A stretch of DNA of 64,000 nt, from assembly GCF_037126465.1 (NCBI RefSeq), contig NC_088208.1, positions 40,710,685-40,774,684 of the forward strand, written 5' to 3'. Under the pieces are notes generated by a model. It had not been told where the DNA came from and ran no database searches. It was given only the letters and a program-made list of their open reading frames with translations. Made by a program: the position numbers and the translations under genes. This document shows, piece after piece, positions 24,266-34,673 of the stretch; within the stretch, counting starts at the first letter, position 1; every line of letters begins with the position of its first letter. This DNA is from Ornithodoros turicata (taxonomy: Eukaryota; Arthropoda; Arachnida; Ixodida; Argasidae).

Positions 24266-24884
24266 GGACGCGCCAAAGGCATTTCGAAGCGAGTCACGAC
24301 ATCCAGATTTTAACCTAATATCACGAAAACTACGTCCACTTTTACAGATGGTGGCAATAAGGTCTTGTGACGGCCACACAACCAGTGGGTATCTTCAAAC
24401 AGAGTAGATTCTCTTTTCTCCAGAAATTGACGTGTGGTTCCTCCCTGTTGTGGAGTGCCTATGGAGGGATGCCCGGGAGATAAGGAAGAGTTCATTTGCA
24501 AAAGTGCCTCCCGATCGGGGTGTCTGGTCGGCTCCACTTTTCCAATAAGTATAAAACCTGGCCGTGTTTCTGGGAACACGGAAAGTAAATTAACCGTTTT
24601 ACGGCAACATGCTAGGTTTTTCATCGCGACGGAGGCTCTCCTACCGCTGTAAATGCGCCCGCTTTTAGCTCTGCTTTGGACGTTCAAAAAGACCTAAATG
24701 TGGCGATGTTTGTCACTTCCAATGTACAAGCGTTGGCGGGCGTCACAAGCGACCGAGTAACTCAGGGTTGGTTTCATTGAGGACGCCATGCCGCTCACTA
24801 TAATCGAACACGAATCGTTATCATTAGGAATCCTTGCAATGACGCCTTTAAAGGACATAGATCTGGCTTACTCGTACCCATCAG

Positions 24885-25540
24885 GGTTACCAGGTAAAAA
24901 AAAAAATATTGAAAAGTCGTCAACGCTCCATAAAAAAAGTATAGCAAAAAGTTGGCAATTTCCCTTTTATGTAGCCAATTCTGTAGCCAGTGATGTGCAG
25001 GCGAAGGACTCTCTAACGAGTGCTAGCGTGTCAAGACACAAACAAAATAGTCCTAAAAACCGATCGTCAAGTAAGATAGGAATGAATGCCCTGTGCGTAC
25101 TTCGGCATTATATGGCGCACGATGAAAGCTATTCGCTGCAAGATCGACCTATAGGGGGCGAAACTGTCACCTTTCTAGTGTGGATAACACGTGGGCCAAT
25201 GTTCGGAGTTGATGGATCTTTTCCGTAACTCTAGTATATATTCACCGGAAGATGACTGGTACGATACTGTTCGGTTCTCCAATGCTCCACCTACAGCGGT
25301 AAGCGCTGAATAAACGTGTAAAAGCAGACGACGCCCGTCCACACAATGGTAGTTCATCGTTTCTCCGCAGCGCGCCGACTCTGTTCGAACTCGGAGCGAA
25401 TCCCGATTTAGGTGCACAGGAGTCTCAAATGTAGTGCGGAAGAAGTATCGACAAAAGTAGCCAGAAAACAGCCAAGTCGCTATTGCCCAAATTCCAGTGC
25501 CACGACAATCAGAAAGTAGCCAAATATGGCAACCCTGGTA
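24885..25540. mobile_element. TIR element with CAGGGTTRCCA ends
   Basis: The left edge is CAGGGTTACCAGG and the right edge is GGCAACCCTGGTA (inverse CCAGGGTTGCC). The subterminal sequences mention 'AGTAGCCA / TGTAGCCA' motifs in inverted order. An uninterrupted frame at 24788-25228 overlaps the left half but has no transposase motif, so the element is taken as non-autonomous. Confidence 0.45.
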
Positions 25541-26421
25541 CCCACAGGCCTTCTGCATTTCGAAGGACAGTAGCCAGTAGCAGACGATTCTACATGGTGT
25601 AGATGGCGTTGTCATCGCATTAGAGGCCAATAATCGCGCTTTTCCACTTCCGTCTGGCTCTCTGAAAGGTGGCTGACAGTGATGATGTCGGGTTCAAGTT
25701 GTTGTGAAACACGGAGTTCTACAAAAGTAGAATGTGCCGCAAAGTTTCTGTGTGCAGAGGAAGAGAGGGGGGGGTCGTTAATTGTGAGCAGCGTCATGAG
25801 CATCGACATGGATTTCCCGGAGGTGTAATTAATGCAAATTAAGGTGGCTCGCTGCTTGCGCCTTATTTAGCGCCCCTAATCCTCCAAATTCTTGCGACTT
25901 AATTTGTTTTGCCAAACCCTAATGGATATGCGCCCGGGATAAACGCATTTATTCTCGTCCCCAGAGGCATGAGATGATGAAAGACGAAAGGTGCAGCCGT
26001 TATTATTAGTAATGATGTTCCAGGATCAAAACAAGCGCAGCATCGACTTTTTCCTAGACTCGCTTTAAAGCGGCAATAAATCGCGGGGCCGCGTCAATGG
26101 TCGACACGGAAATGCTTTTATCTCGCTATCCCGCTAGAGGGCCAAATGTTGCGTCGTTGGGGGATAATTCATCTGCGCATCATGGGAAATATGTTTGTCA
26201 CGCGTGTTTTATCACACAGCTATCCTTCCACGGAGGATACACAAAGTCAAAGGTACGACTTTCGGCAGAAACACTCATCCTTTTTTTTTTTTTCAAGATT
26301 CTTTCTTTCTTTTGCGTCGCTATTTGTTCGCGAACGACTGCGCATAAAGAAACAGTGTGCTACACGGAAATGTTCCTTTAATAAAACAATAATAATCATT
26401 CGGGTTTTCATTATCTTTATT

Positions 26422-26650
26422 TTGTCTTAGCACCGTGAAGTAACTGGGGCTGTGGGACGTGGACAGGTGGAGATCACGAAGGACTGCAAGTCAGATAATT
26501 AGTACACGTCGTGGGTCGACATCAGGGAAAACAGCGCCGATGCCCGCGTGGTAAAGCGGAACACCAAGGGAAGACCCCAGACAGCCCAGCTGATGGTAGC
26601 CTCCCACCTCCGAGTCCTCAGGATGACTACTTGCGGTCAGGAACTGTTAG
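26422..26650 (-). repeat. SINE family A, diverged
   Basis: It begins CTTAGCACCGTGAAGTAACT and ends with AAGACCCCAGACAGCCCAGC, then TGATGGTAGCC. The tRNA head is decayed. Confidence 0.5.
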
Positions 26651-26921
26651 CGACGGTCCGTGATTTGGTTGTTTGCCCAGCAGCAGATTCTTTAACGTGC
26701 GCAACGTATTTTCGGGGACATGTTGCAAACGTCACATACAGTTAGCGTGTCTAAGAAAACTTGCAAAGTATCCTCGGATTGGTCGGAACCCGCAATCTAA
26801 TAAATGTCTCTTCATATGAGAGAATCTTTCTTTTCTCATCAGCATTCTTTCGTTGGTGACATAACACCTGCGCCAATGTCATTATTATACAGTGGTAAGT
26901 TCCAACCATTTCCTGCGTCTT

Positions 26922-27050
26922 TCCCTGGGTTACAGACCCACGTCGCCAAATCCAACCGCCGAGAATGCTACTCTCACATGCCATTCTCTCCCCGTCACCT
27001 GTCCACATCAGCATATGTAGCCCCAGTTGCTTCGTGGCGCTAACGCGATA
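26922..27050 (+). repeat. SINE family A, truncated head
   Basis: The segment reads CTTTCCCTGGG to CATGCCATTCTCTCCCCGTC, and ends CCAGTTGCTTCGTGGCGCTA, the family-A terminus in forward orientation. Confidence 0.55.
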
Positions 27051-28030
27051 ACAGGGGCAGTCAATGACGTCACACGACGCTTTTGGCGATAATATATCTT
27101 CGTTATGAAACGCCAACAAGAGTACGCATTTTCTCGGTCCCTACGGATGACTCCCTCAAGACAAAGATGGATGTTTTGTAAAACTGAACGAAATTCGCGA
27201 CAGATTATTTGGAGGAGACTTTCTTTGGCAGGTTGGAAAAGTTTCCTTTCAAAGAGGGTTATATTATAGGGCCGTATCATGCGCGTCGTGTCCTCTGGGA
27301 GCCCTTTGTATAACGCGCTCCATGAATTTCGCGCGGCCATTAGCCAATCTGGCAATGAATATGCATGGCTCGTTGCAAGGATGGTAATGCGAAACGGCAA
27401 TAACACTTGTCCTCTTTCATTTCACTGATGTTATCCGCTAAAAAGGGGGAAGAGTGACTCTGTAACGTTACTCTCATTGCGGAGTAAGCTCGGGAGGGAT
27501 TCGTCTTTATTTAGATTGATGCAGCTGGCTGTCTGAGTCTGTGGCATGTCTGCACCGCCAGGGGAGCGAAAGCACATCGCGTCACTTTCCTGTGACGAAC
27601 CCATACTTCGTGCGCGTGGTCATTTCCTGGCAGCTTTCTTTGCCAGGTTCTGAGCAATTGCGTTCTCTTGGTCAAAACGTAGCAATCACGCGTGTTCTTG
27701 TGGCGCTTTCTTAGCGTCAGGGATTCGCGAGCTTTTCGCCTGGCCTCGGTACAGCCGGGCAGCGGGTTGCCCAACCATATCCGCCACATCCGCACGTCCA
27801 AGTTAACGTGGGTTAGCGGACGACGGAACCGGAACACGAGCGACCGCGATGCCCCTAGCGTGATCCAAGCGACTAAAACTGCTAGCTTCTAGGCACACAT
27901 GTTCGGGTGACAGGTGTCACGTGAGCTGGCGCGGGCGCCAGGCTAGCAATTTCCGAGCGCTAGGCTATGTTGCCACATTTTGACCAAGCGAGTTCGCCAT
28001 TAAGACTCGGTCGATGCCTCCTCTCCCCTT
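27050..28030. other. No gene recognised
   Basis: ORFs on both strands (for example 27511-27837 on the - strand) lack domain similarity and splice context. No SINE or TIR was seen. Confidence 0.3.
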
Positions 28031-28034
28031 CTTC

Positions 28035-28820
28035 TCACTCTCTCCAAAGAAATATTCGTGTATCAAGTGCCGTCTGCTTCAGGCAATCGCCACAAAAGGA
28101 ACACAGGAAGATTACTGTCGTGTCGAGCTGTGTCAGGATCTCGTGAGGACGTCTTTTAGATGACCCAACTTTCATGTCATGGGTCATCACTGACTTGGTT
28201 CTACGGCTACGAGCGGAGACCAAACAACAGACCTTGTAGTGGAAGAGGCCAGCATCTTCAAGACCGAAGAAGGCGACCAAGAGCATGCTCATCGTTCTCT
28301 TCGATATTCGTGGGTGCACCGTGACTTCGTCGTCGAGGGCCAGACCGTGAGCTCCCAGTTTTACTGTAACGTTCTGAGGCGTCTGAAGGGCGGACATTCT
28401 GCGCAAAAGATCCAAACTGTGGCGCGAGGGCAATTTGATGTTCCATCACGACAATGCACCCGCTCACGGAAAAGCTCAAAACATGTCAAATTTTCGGCCG
28501 CAAGAACAAGACCACCATTCGTCACCAGCCCTACTCGCCGGATTTGCCCTCTGTGACTTGTTCCTCTTCCCGATGATGAAGCCCAAGCTGAAGGGCCACC
28601 GTTTCGAAACCGTAGACGAGACTCAGAGCGAATCGCACAATGTACTTGATACCCTCGAAGAAAATACTTTCCAGTGAGCTTTCCAAAAGTGTAAAAAGAG
28701 CTGGGAGCGATGTGCAAAGGGGACTTCTTTGAGGGTGATTGTGGCCAAACTTCAGTGAAGCGCGTACTTGGTTATGTGTAGACCTAGCCTCGGAACTTTT
28801 TGATACTACCTCGTATAGAG
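28035..28820 (+). mobile_element. Dead mariner-like element
   Basis: In shifting frames the + strand keeps mariner transposase landmarks. These are a remnant of the TGDETWVYGYDPETKQQ block near 28185, SSRPKKATKSMLIVLFDIRG near 28257-28310, MFHHDNAPAHGKAQN at 28438 (second catalytic Asp region), a damaged CDLFLFPMMKPKLKGHRFET where SPDLAPCDFFLFP is expected, and AFQKCKKSWERC at 28678. Several frameshifts and stops interrupt it. A mariner-type terminus, GGAACTTTTTGATACTACCT, lies at 28795. No matching left terminus is found, so the 5' end is lost. Confidence 0.8.
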
Positions 28821-28824
28821 ACCT

Positions 28825-29715
28825 TTTTTCCAAACTCCCTAGTCTCGGGGTTTTACTATCATGTACAGAAAGGTTGTGGTTACAAGTGGCTGGCCGCTGA
28901 AAGCGCTTCCCAAAAACATCCGCTTATTCTGGGTCTCTCGCTGTTAAGTCTACTCATTCACCGACCTTAGCCACAGATGCTCCAGGTTGCTAACACAGAA
29001 TTTAAATGAGGTATCTACTGACTATTGCAAGAACTGGGACAAACAAATTACCCACAGTGCACCACGGCCGCTGCTGAAGCTGAGTTGACGTCCTCGCCGT
29101 CGCAAGAGCAAGCGACGGCGGCGAGTGGACGAGTGGGAAGCAGACCTCTCTGAGCCCCTAAGAATGAAGCAAGGAGGGCCGGTTTGTCGTCATCGATCCG
29201 CCCCCCACACACACTTTGCGATGCCACTGGTCTCATAAGAGGGAACCAAGGCGACAGAAAGGAACTTAAATTCGAGTCCGTCCTCGTGTTCTTCGTTTTC
29301 GTTTCAAAGGCGAGAAAATGTTGTCCACTTGATCTTCATTTGCTTCGGCTCCGTCTACCCCTGTTCCGCCGAAAGCTGCGACGGCGAGTCTTGACCTTTC
29401 GAATAGACAGCGTTACTTTTAAAAATGTCCCGATGCATTCTTCTTAAAATAAATACGGAGAAACGCGAGCTTTATATGAATGGCCCTGTAGAAACAAACT
29501 GTTAACCTATTTTCCGCTGTATAACGCTGTGCATACTGAACTGTACATAGTCTTATGCATACTGGTTTTGTGTTCTCGTTATCACCCTTGTATGCATGTT
29601 ACATATCGTGCCATATTAAATTTTCCTCTAACACACACATACTTATAACGCGTGCCCACGGAAATAAGGGTCCTTCGAAAAATATCCGATATGTAACGAC
29701 ATTGCTATGTTGTTC
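28825..29715. other. Region upstream of the first visible beat exon
   Basis: It is probably intron of the beat gene. No signal-peptide-bearing exon in phase 1 could be found. A purine-rich stretch at 29090-29130 and a small ORF at 29184-29447 carry no domain. Confidence 0.3.
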
Positions 29716-29719
29716 GCAG

Positions 29720-29925
29720 GAGTTTGGAACCTAAAGTTCGAACGCGTGGACGTCCCTGGAGCTGTGATGAGCGGGGAACCCGTCCTGCTGTTGTGCGAAT
29801 ACAACCTCGAGGGTGCAGAACTCTACTCGGTCAAATGGTACAAGGACAACGTCGAGTTCTACCGCTACCTGCCTTCGGACGTTCCACCAGGACAGAAGTA
29901 CGACCTCGTCGGCCTCTACGTCAAT
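29720..29925 (+). CDS. Beaten-path family protein, Ig1 first half (exon a)
   Basis: This is the first visible exon of a beat-family gene. Beat proteins are Ig-superfamily neuronal proteins, secreted or membrane-tethered, that in flies act in motor-axon defasciculation and bind Side-family receptors. The exon opens after TTGTTCGCAG in phase 1 and encodes VWNLKFERVDVPGAVMSGEP, then LLLCEYNLEG and LYSVKWYKDNVEFYRYLPSD. The L.C.Y.LEG..LYSVKWYK...EFYRY block is the family signature, and the Cys is the first of the Ig1 disulfide. It ends in phase 0 before GTCAGT. The spliced product of the five recognised exons (29720-29925, 29989-30124, 34274-34407, 34463-34673, 39051-39109) is about 248 residues. 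The N-terminal signal peptide must be encoded upstream. Which beat paralogue this is cannot be told. Confidence 0.88.
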
Positions 29926-29988
29926 GTCAGTTGCATATTTCGAAGTAACGCTTATCGGTATTTAAAATAGCGTCGTTTCATCTGACAG

Positions 29989-30124
29989 TTGTCGAGATCG
30001 AACCACAGTCGTGTGTTCCTTGAGCGAACGGATCTCAACAGCGAAGGCAGCTACGGCTGCGAGGTATCAACGGAAGGGCCCGAGTACAGGACCATCATAT
30101 TTGAGAAAGACCTCAACATCTACG
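29989..30124 (+). CDS. Beaten-path family protein, Ig1 second half (exon b)
   Basis: Preceded by a 63-base intron ending TCTGACAG, this exon encodes LSRSNHSRVFLERTDLNSEG, SYGCEVSTEGPEYRTIIFEK and DLNIY. The 'SN.S.V.L......G.Y.CEVS.E.P.F.T' pattern is the second half of the beat Ig1 domain and carries its second Cys. It ends in phase 1 before GTAACG, matching the phase-1 start of the exon at 34274. Confidence 0.88.
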
Positions 30125-30161
30125 GTAACGTTTCATATTCTTCCTGCCCAATAAAATGCTC

Positions 30162-30333
30162 TTAAAGGAGCTATGAACTGTACGAAGCGAGCCCGCCAGA
30201 GCGTGCTATGTGCTGAAGGTACGCACCTATCAAATTCACCTATACAAAAGGTGTCACAGACAACACTTTGAAATCGCAGTTTGGAACCGACACAGTCGGC
30301 GGGCTCGCTTCATACAACTCATAGCTCCTTTAA
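30162..30333. mobile_element. TTAA-flanked foldback MITE
   Basis: Inverted arms of about 34 bp (AAGGAGCTATGAACTGTACG .. against TCATACAACTCATAGCTCCT) lie between TTAA tetranucleotides at 30162 and 30330. TTAA target sites are typical of piggyBac-type insertion. There is no coding capacity. It sits just inside the beat intron following exon b. Confidence 0.65.
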
Positions 30334-30414
30334 ATGGGCTTTTGCCACTTAGTACTGCTAGCCATAGTATTCAGGAAAAAATAATTACGTGCATAGCTGA
30401 CGGATGCAAACCTA

Positions 30415-30432
30415 ATAATAATAATAATAATT
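30415..30432. repeat. (AAT)n microsatellite
   Basis: About six AAT units at the left border of the next SINE fragment. Confidence 0.8.
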
Positions 30433-30434
30433 GG

Positions 30435-30580
30435 TGGCCTTACGTCGCGAGACAATTATGATCACAGTGGTCGGTCTGTGGATTAATTTTGTCCACCTGA
30501 GGCTTCTTTCACGTGCGCTGGAAGCTCAGCACACCGTATTTAACGTCCCTCGCGGAAGACGAGATGCGAACTTTCCAAGA
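30435..30580 (-). repeat. SINE family D fragment
   Basis: It carries TGGTCGGTCTGTGGATTAAT, TTTGTCCACCTGAGGC and CACACCGTATTTAACGTCCC, then TCGCGGAAGACGAGATG, in the family-D order. The tRNA head is missing. Confidence 0.5.
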
Positions 30581-30984
30581 GAGCTTGGAGCTCTGATGTT
30601 CAGAGGAGGCTTTATTTATTTCAAAGTTCCCATCAGCGGAATAATAAATGTTAGTAAAAAGAAGTATGAGAATGAAGGGAATGGCGTCTTTTTCCTCCAA
30701 CGTCAGGTACAAGGAGATGACTCGAATCCCTCCGCCATATTTCATTAACAAAACCGAGTCTCCAACAAATTATTTCCGCCGGCTTATTTTGGAAAAACCA
30801 ATCCTGGTACGTTAAGATTTTTATTCGGCTTTCAACCACTTTTGTCTCGGCACAAAGAGAGTGTTCCAAATTATCCGCGCGCGTTTATCGTAAGAGACTT
30901 GCAAATCCTCTAATCGATAGGATTACGATCGGTAATAAGAAGGTGTAGATCATCGTGTTTTGTGCTCGTCCTTGTCTCGTTTCT

Positions 30985-31142
30985 CGCCCAAGCAGCACAA
31001 TGTACTGAAAGTCGAGTGCAATAGGGGTGGACGGTATGTTATCTTAGCAATGTTTTTTAGTGTCACGAGTCTGTTCAAGGCCTTCCACCTACCCGTCCAC
31101 CCCTATTGCACTCGATTTTCAGTACATTGTGCTGCTTGGGCG
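30985..31142. repeat. Near-perfect 50-bp inverted repeat (hairpin)
   Basis: The left arm (30985-31034, beginning CGCCCAAGCAGCACAATGTA) pairs with the right arm (31093-31142, ending TACATTGTGCTGCTTGGGCG). I count one mismatch in 50 bp. The loop is about 58 bp. It has no coding potential and lies in a beat intron. Confidence 0.9.
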
Positions 31143-31299
31143 GTTGGTGTTTCTTTGTTTTGTAGTGAACCGAAAATGAGTGACAAAGCTTGATTAGGGG
31201 TTGAATCATACGTTAAAGGGGTCGCGAGACATCCTACAAAGTTTCTCCAGATAAATGGGAAGTTTAACAGCAAGAAGAGAAGCTCATCCTGCTCTGGTG

Positions 31300-31562
31300 G
31301 TGGTGGTGGTGATGCTTCTGAAAGAGCTCGCCGTTGTCAGCCTCACAGAGGTGGGCAACGTCACGACTAATGCTCTGGCGGAATGTGCGTCCTGGGCCGA
31401 CTTCTAAGGGAACGGGACCGACATATGTCTGACACTGTCCGAGGAAAACTGAGGAAAAACCCCAGACAGCACAGCCGGCACCGGGATTTGAACCCGGGTA
31501 CCTCCCTGCCTCGACGTGACACGGCCAGCACGGTAGCCACTCCGCCACCCGAGCTGGTCATC
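31300..31562 (-). repeat. tRNA-derived SINE, family B, full length
   Basis: It runs from AAAGAGCTCGCCGTTGTCAG through GTGGGCAACGTCACGAC. On the - strand the head shows GGTGGCGGAGTGGCTACCG (A box) and GGTTCAAATCCCGGTGCC (B box, about 31482-31496). (GGT)n at 31296-31313 flanks its far end. Confidence 0.8.
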
Positions 31563-31749
31563 ATCCTGCTCTGACATCTGCGGGCGTCTCCGGCTGTGAG
31601 GCAATGAGAGAAAGGTCACGTGCTTCTATGGGAGCTCTGACGTCAGATCTTGACTCATGCGTGAGCCGGAGGTATTACATCTCGCCAAGTAGGACACATA
31701 AAAAAAATATAATAATTGTTTCGACATTATACCCAGTCTTGAATGATCA

Positions 31750-31760
31750 TTGGATGCAAT
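31750..31760. repeat. Left target-site duplication of the inverted LINE
   Basis: TTGGATGCAAT here is repeated at 33403-33413. The LINE-derived - strand coding sequence stops exactly at its right edge. Confidence 0.75.
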
Positions 31761-32140
31761 ACGTAGATAATGGCGCACAGCTTCTCTGAGACGTAGGACC
31801 TCTACTGGCAGTTCTCGAGCCTCTGCCACCACCATGCGCGTTTCAGCGGCGCGGGGTACACCGAGGCAGATCCTCAAGCTTCTGGCCAACATAGACCGAA
31901 GTCTCTGATTAGAAGTTCTTGAGATGCCGTGTAAGTCAGGTAGGCTGTAGACAATGGTTCCCAGAACCAATGCCCCATGAATCGATACGAGCAATTCCCG
32001 ATCAATCTGATCCATGCAGCGCCAGCGAAGTGGGAAATGACATTGGTCCAGCGTTGAACGTTCGCGGAACACTGCCGTCACCCGTTCGTTTCGAAGCACA
32101 AAGCGGAGGCAGAGTAACATTTCTCGCTACATCGCTGCTG
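31761..32140 (-). mobile_element. LINE ORF2 segment, inverted 5' part
   Basis: On the - strand this encodes the ORF2 region between reverse transcriptase and RNase H: SIHGALVLGTIVYSLPDLHG, NQRLRSMLARSLRICLGVPR, VVAEARELPVEVLRLREAVR, HYLR. It is oriented opposite to the following RNase H segment although it precedes RNase H in an intact element. The coding match ends precisely at the target-site repeat. This fits the inverted 5' segment of a twin-primed insertion. Confidence 0.8.
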
Positions 32141-33405
32141 TAAAGCCGTTGCTACCGGTCTTTGTTGGCAGATCAATCGCCCCCAGTTTCCCTCCGTGGG
32201 TCTTTTCGATACCTTCAATCTCTCCTGGGCTCAAGAACAAGAAGGATGACGTTGCAGCACCCGTGTTGAAACAACTTGCCCTAGACATGATGCAGTGCCG
32301 CTACCCTTCGCACACTGCAGTATTCGCAGATGGGTCCACCAACTTACATTGCTCTACTGCCGCTTTACAATTCCGACTGTGTCATCGTGCCACACATACC
32401 GTCTCTCGCACCGCACCTCATCCACGTCTGCAGAGTTGTATGTCATTTTGTTCTCCCTCAAGCATATTCCATCCGCCGATATCAGCAGCTGGGTGATATA
32501 CTGTGACTCCAAGGCAGCTCTTCATTGTATAGAGAACATGGGTATTCGTGGATCACTGGCGCCAGTGGTCGTGGAAATACTGGAGGCACTAAGCCGTCTT
32601 GAGATGAGCGGGCACTCTATCTACTTCCAGTGGGTTCCTGCACACTGCGGCATCCGCGGCAATGAAGAGGCTGACGTGGCTCCAACAGCTGCGTACCATT
32701 CCCGATCAAGCGTGCGGATTATCCGCCCCAAAGGTGACAGGCGAACCTTCTTCAATGATGTGGTGAGGCCTCTCGCACATGCACAATGGTCCCGTGACGT
32801 TCCATCAATAGTTCTCTTGCGTGAAGTGAACCCTGACCTCTGCTTCACCATGCCTTCTCGTGTGCCTTGCCATTTTGCATCGCTGATGCACAGGCTTCGT
32901 CTCGGTGTTGCGTTTACCCCCTATTTCAAGCATCTGATCGGTCGCTCCGACTCTGTGCTCTGCTATGTGTTGTTTTGGCGGATACCAAGCATGTGCTTCT
33001 CGACTGCCATCTTTACACCTCCCAAGAGCAGCTCTGCAGTGTCGCCTGCAATCGATCGCGGCCGCACCATTGACATTGGCAACCAACTTCGGCCCTTGGT
33101 CTAAAAGATCTACCATCGCCGAGCTCTTGAGTACCTCCAGATTTTTCAACGGGACACCGGTCTCCTCTCTACCCTATGATGTGCTTGCGTACCTGGGTGC
33201 TCTGTGTGTGTTTTTGTGTGTTGTGTTTTTGCGTAGCGTTCTGTTGATATCTCACTGACTCCTATCGACCCCTATTCACTCGTCGTTCATCACCTCATCA
33301 TCAGGACGCATCTCATCCTGCCTATTGTGCCTTGGTGTAGTGGGCCGCACCTCATGTGGCGAATTTCCCAATTCATCATCATCAATTTATCTGTTGTTGT
33401 TGTTG
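32141..33405 (+). mobile_element. LINE ORF2 RNase H domain and 3' UTR (degenerate)
   Basis: The + strand encodes an RNase H domain in two frames. VFADGS (first Asp, about 32322) is in one frame. After a frameshift come TSAELYVI (Glu), VIYCDSKAALHCIENMG (Asp) and FQWVPAHCGIRGNEEAD (His and last Asp). A C-terminal tail follows, ending FQRDTGLLSTL and a TGA at about 33177. The 3' UTR ends in TTATCTGTTGTTGTTGTTG and matches the copy at 23.55 kb. Frameshifts make it non-functional. The RNase-H-bearing ORF2 places it in an I-like or related non-LTR group; the exact clade is not settled. Confidence 0.85.
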
Positions 33406-33413
33406 GATGCAAT
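33403..33413. repeat. Right target-site duplication of the inverted LINE
   Basis: TTGGATGCAAT repeats 31750-31760. Its first three bases may belong to the (TTG)n tail, so the certain duplicate is GATGCAAT. Confidence 0.75.
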
Positions 33414-33479
33414 GCCCTTTGAGAAGTTGGTGACGCTACTTTCAATGATGATTGAAGAGTGCCCACCCGTGTGACAGGG

Positions 33480-33870
33480 CCACCCTATTGGGTTTGAGGT
33501 GACCTCAGAAAATCTTGAGGTTATCTCAGAAATCCTGAGATTCTGCTGAAGTAACCTCAGCAACTCTTAGGGTTACCCCAAGACACCCTACAGGGCTATC
33601 CCAAGGCGTTCTGGGCTAACCTCAACCTGGGTTACCCTAACACGTGCTGGGGATACCATAAGAGACCATGTGGTTACCCTAAAATGTTCTGTGGTTTACC
33701 CAGGACATTCTCGGGTTACCCTAGGAACCCTTGTGGTCTTACCGCTAACGTGCCTGGCGTCACCTCAACATATTCTGTGGGGTGACCCGCACCGGACCCT
33801 AGCACTACAAATGTACGACAGTGCCTATCTGAGTATTGAAAATTTCTTCCTGGGGGTAACCGTAGGATCT
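33480..33870. repeat. Degenerate ~21-bp minisatellite (GGTTACCC unit)
   Basis: Roughly 14 units of 20-23 bp follow a consensus like GGTTACCCTAAGACATTCTG. Units begin with GGTTACCC, GGCTAACC, GGTGACCT and similar variants. It is strongly diverged, with scattered units continuing to about 33880. Confidence 0.7.
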
Positions 33871-33894
33871 AGGGTTACCCCAAACGTCTCATAA

Positions 33895-34017
33895 TACCTC
33901 AGGCTCCGGGGTGGAACAAATTTTCAATAGGACGGGTATTACTCTGGCGTACAGTGAAATGATGCGCGATAAAATGAAAGCACGTACATAGACATGTCAC
34001 AACCCCTTTAAAGGACG
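33895..34017. mobile_element. MITE-like fragment ending CCCCTTTAAAGG
   Basis: A segment from CTCAGGCTCCGGGGTGG to ACATGTCACAACCCCTTTAA looks like one side of a short AAAGGGGTTGTGACATGT-ended element. A similar AAAGGGGTCGCGAGACAT phrase is at 31215. Weakly supported. Confidence 0.3.
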
Positions 34018-34273
34018 CAATAGATGATCCAAGTTCCTCTGAAGATTGGTTCAATTCTCCTCCGAAGAATCGCATAAATAAATGAAAGAAACGCTCACCC
34101 TCTAATGACCACCTGCATAGTGCCACAGTGTCCTTACCCTACCACTTACCACGTGGTGCCTCTTTTTCGACCAACTTAAGCCGCAATTTCGTCCTATAAC
34201 CTTCCACGGTGATGCTAGCGAGACGCCTCCAAAGTGAAAGAGGAAAATAATGAGCGGATTTTTCGTCCTGCAG

Positions 34274-34407
34274 TGCTGCCTGATATGGGTCCGGCTATTG
34301 AGGGCGTCAAACCTCGCTACCAGGTGGGAGACGTCCTTAACGCGACCTGCCGGTCCAGACCATCGAAACCAGCCCCATCACTTCAGTGGATCATCAACGG
34401 CGAACCT
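34274..34407 (+). CDS. Beaten-path family protein, Ig2 first half (exon c)
   Basis: After TTTCGTCCTGCAG the exon continues in phase 1 from exon b and encodes LPDMGPAIEGVKPRYQVGDV, LNATCRSRPSKPAPSLQWII and NGEP. 'P.I.G..PRY..GD...  .C.S..S.PA..L.W.INGEP' is the beat second-Ig signature with its first Cys. It ends in phase 0 before the strong donor GTGAGT. Confidence 0.9.
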
Positions 34408-34462
34408 GTGAGTACAAAAGGCGATACTGGTTGTTCCTCGTGACATGCTTTCCGGCTTGCAG

Positions 34463-34673
34463 GTCCCAGAGGAGCAGATGATCCGTTCGGGTCCGTTCCG
34501 GCGTCCAAACGCATTGCAAGCGTCCCTGTCCATGCTACGTCTTCCCATCACGGGTGACCACCTGGCCAGAGATTTCTTACGTCTCCGCTGTGACTCCTCC
34601 GTAAACAAGAACCACTCGAGAAGCAGCCAAGAGGTGCGGATCGGCACACATAACCAGCCGGCTACAGAGAAAA
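34463..34673 (+). CDS. Beaten-path family protein, Ig2 second half (exon d)
   Basis: A 55-base intron ending GGCTTGCAG precedes this exon. It encodes VPEEQMIRSGPFRRPNALQA, SLSMLRLPITGDHLARDFLR and LRCDSSVNKNHSRSSQEVRI, then GTHNQPATEK. 'L.MLRL......F....L.L.C' completes Ig2 with its second Cys. It ends in phase 1 before GTACGA, and the terminal exon at 39051 starts in that phase. Confidence 0.85.

Noticed and set aside
24788..25228. 146-codon ORF
   Set aside because: It overlaps the left half of a TIR element and shows no transposase or host-protein motif.
28239..28677. Intact transposase gene
   Set aside because: The mariner motifs lie in different frames with stops and a damaged catalytic region.
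31626..32120. Independent host gene on the - strand (164 codons)
   Set aside because: The peptide matches a LINE ORF2 region and ends at a target-site duplication.
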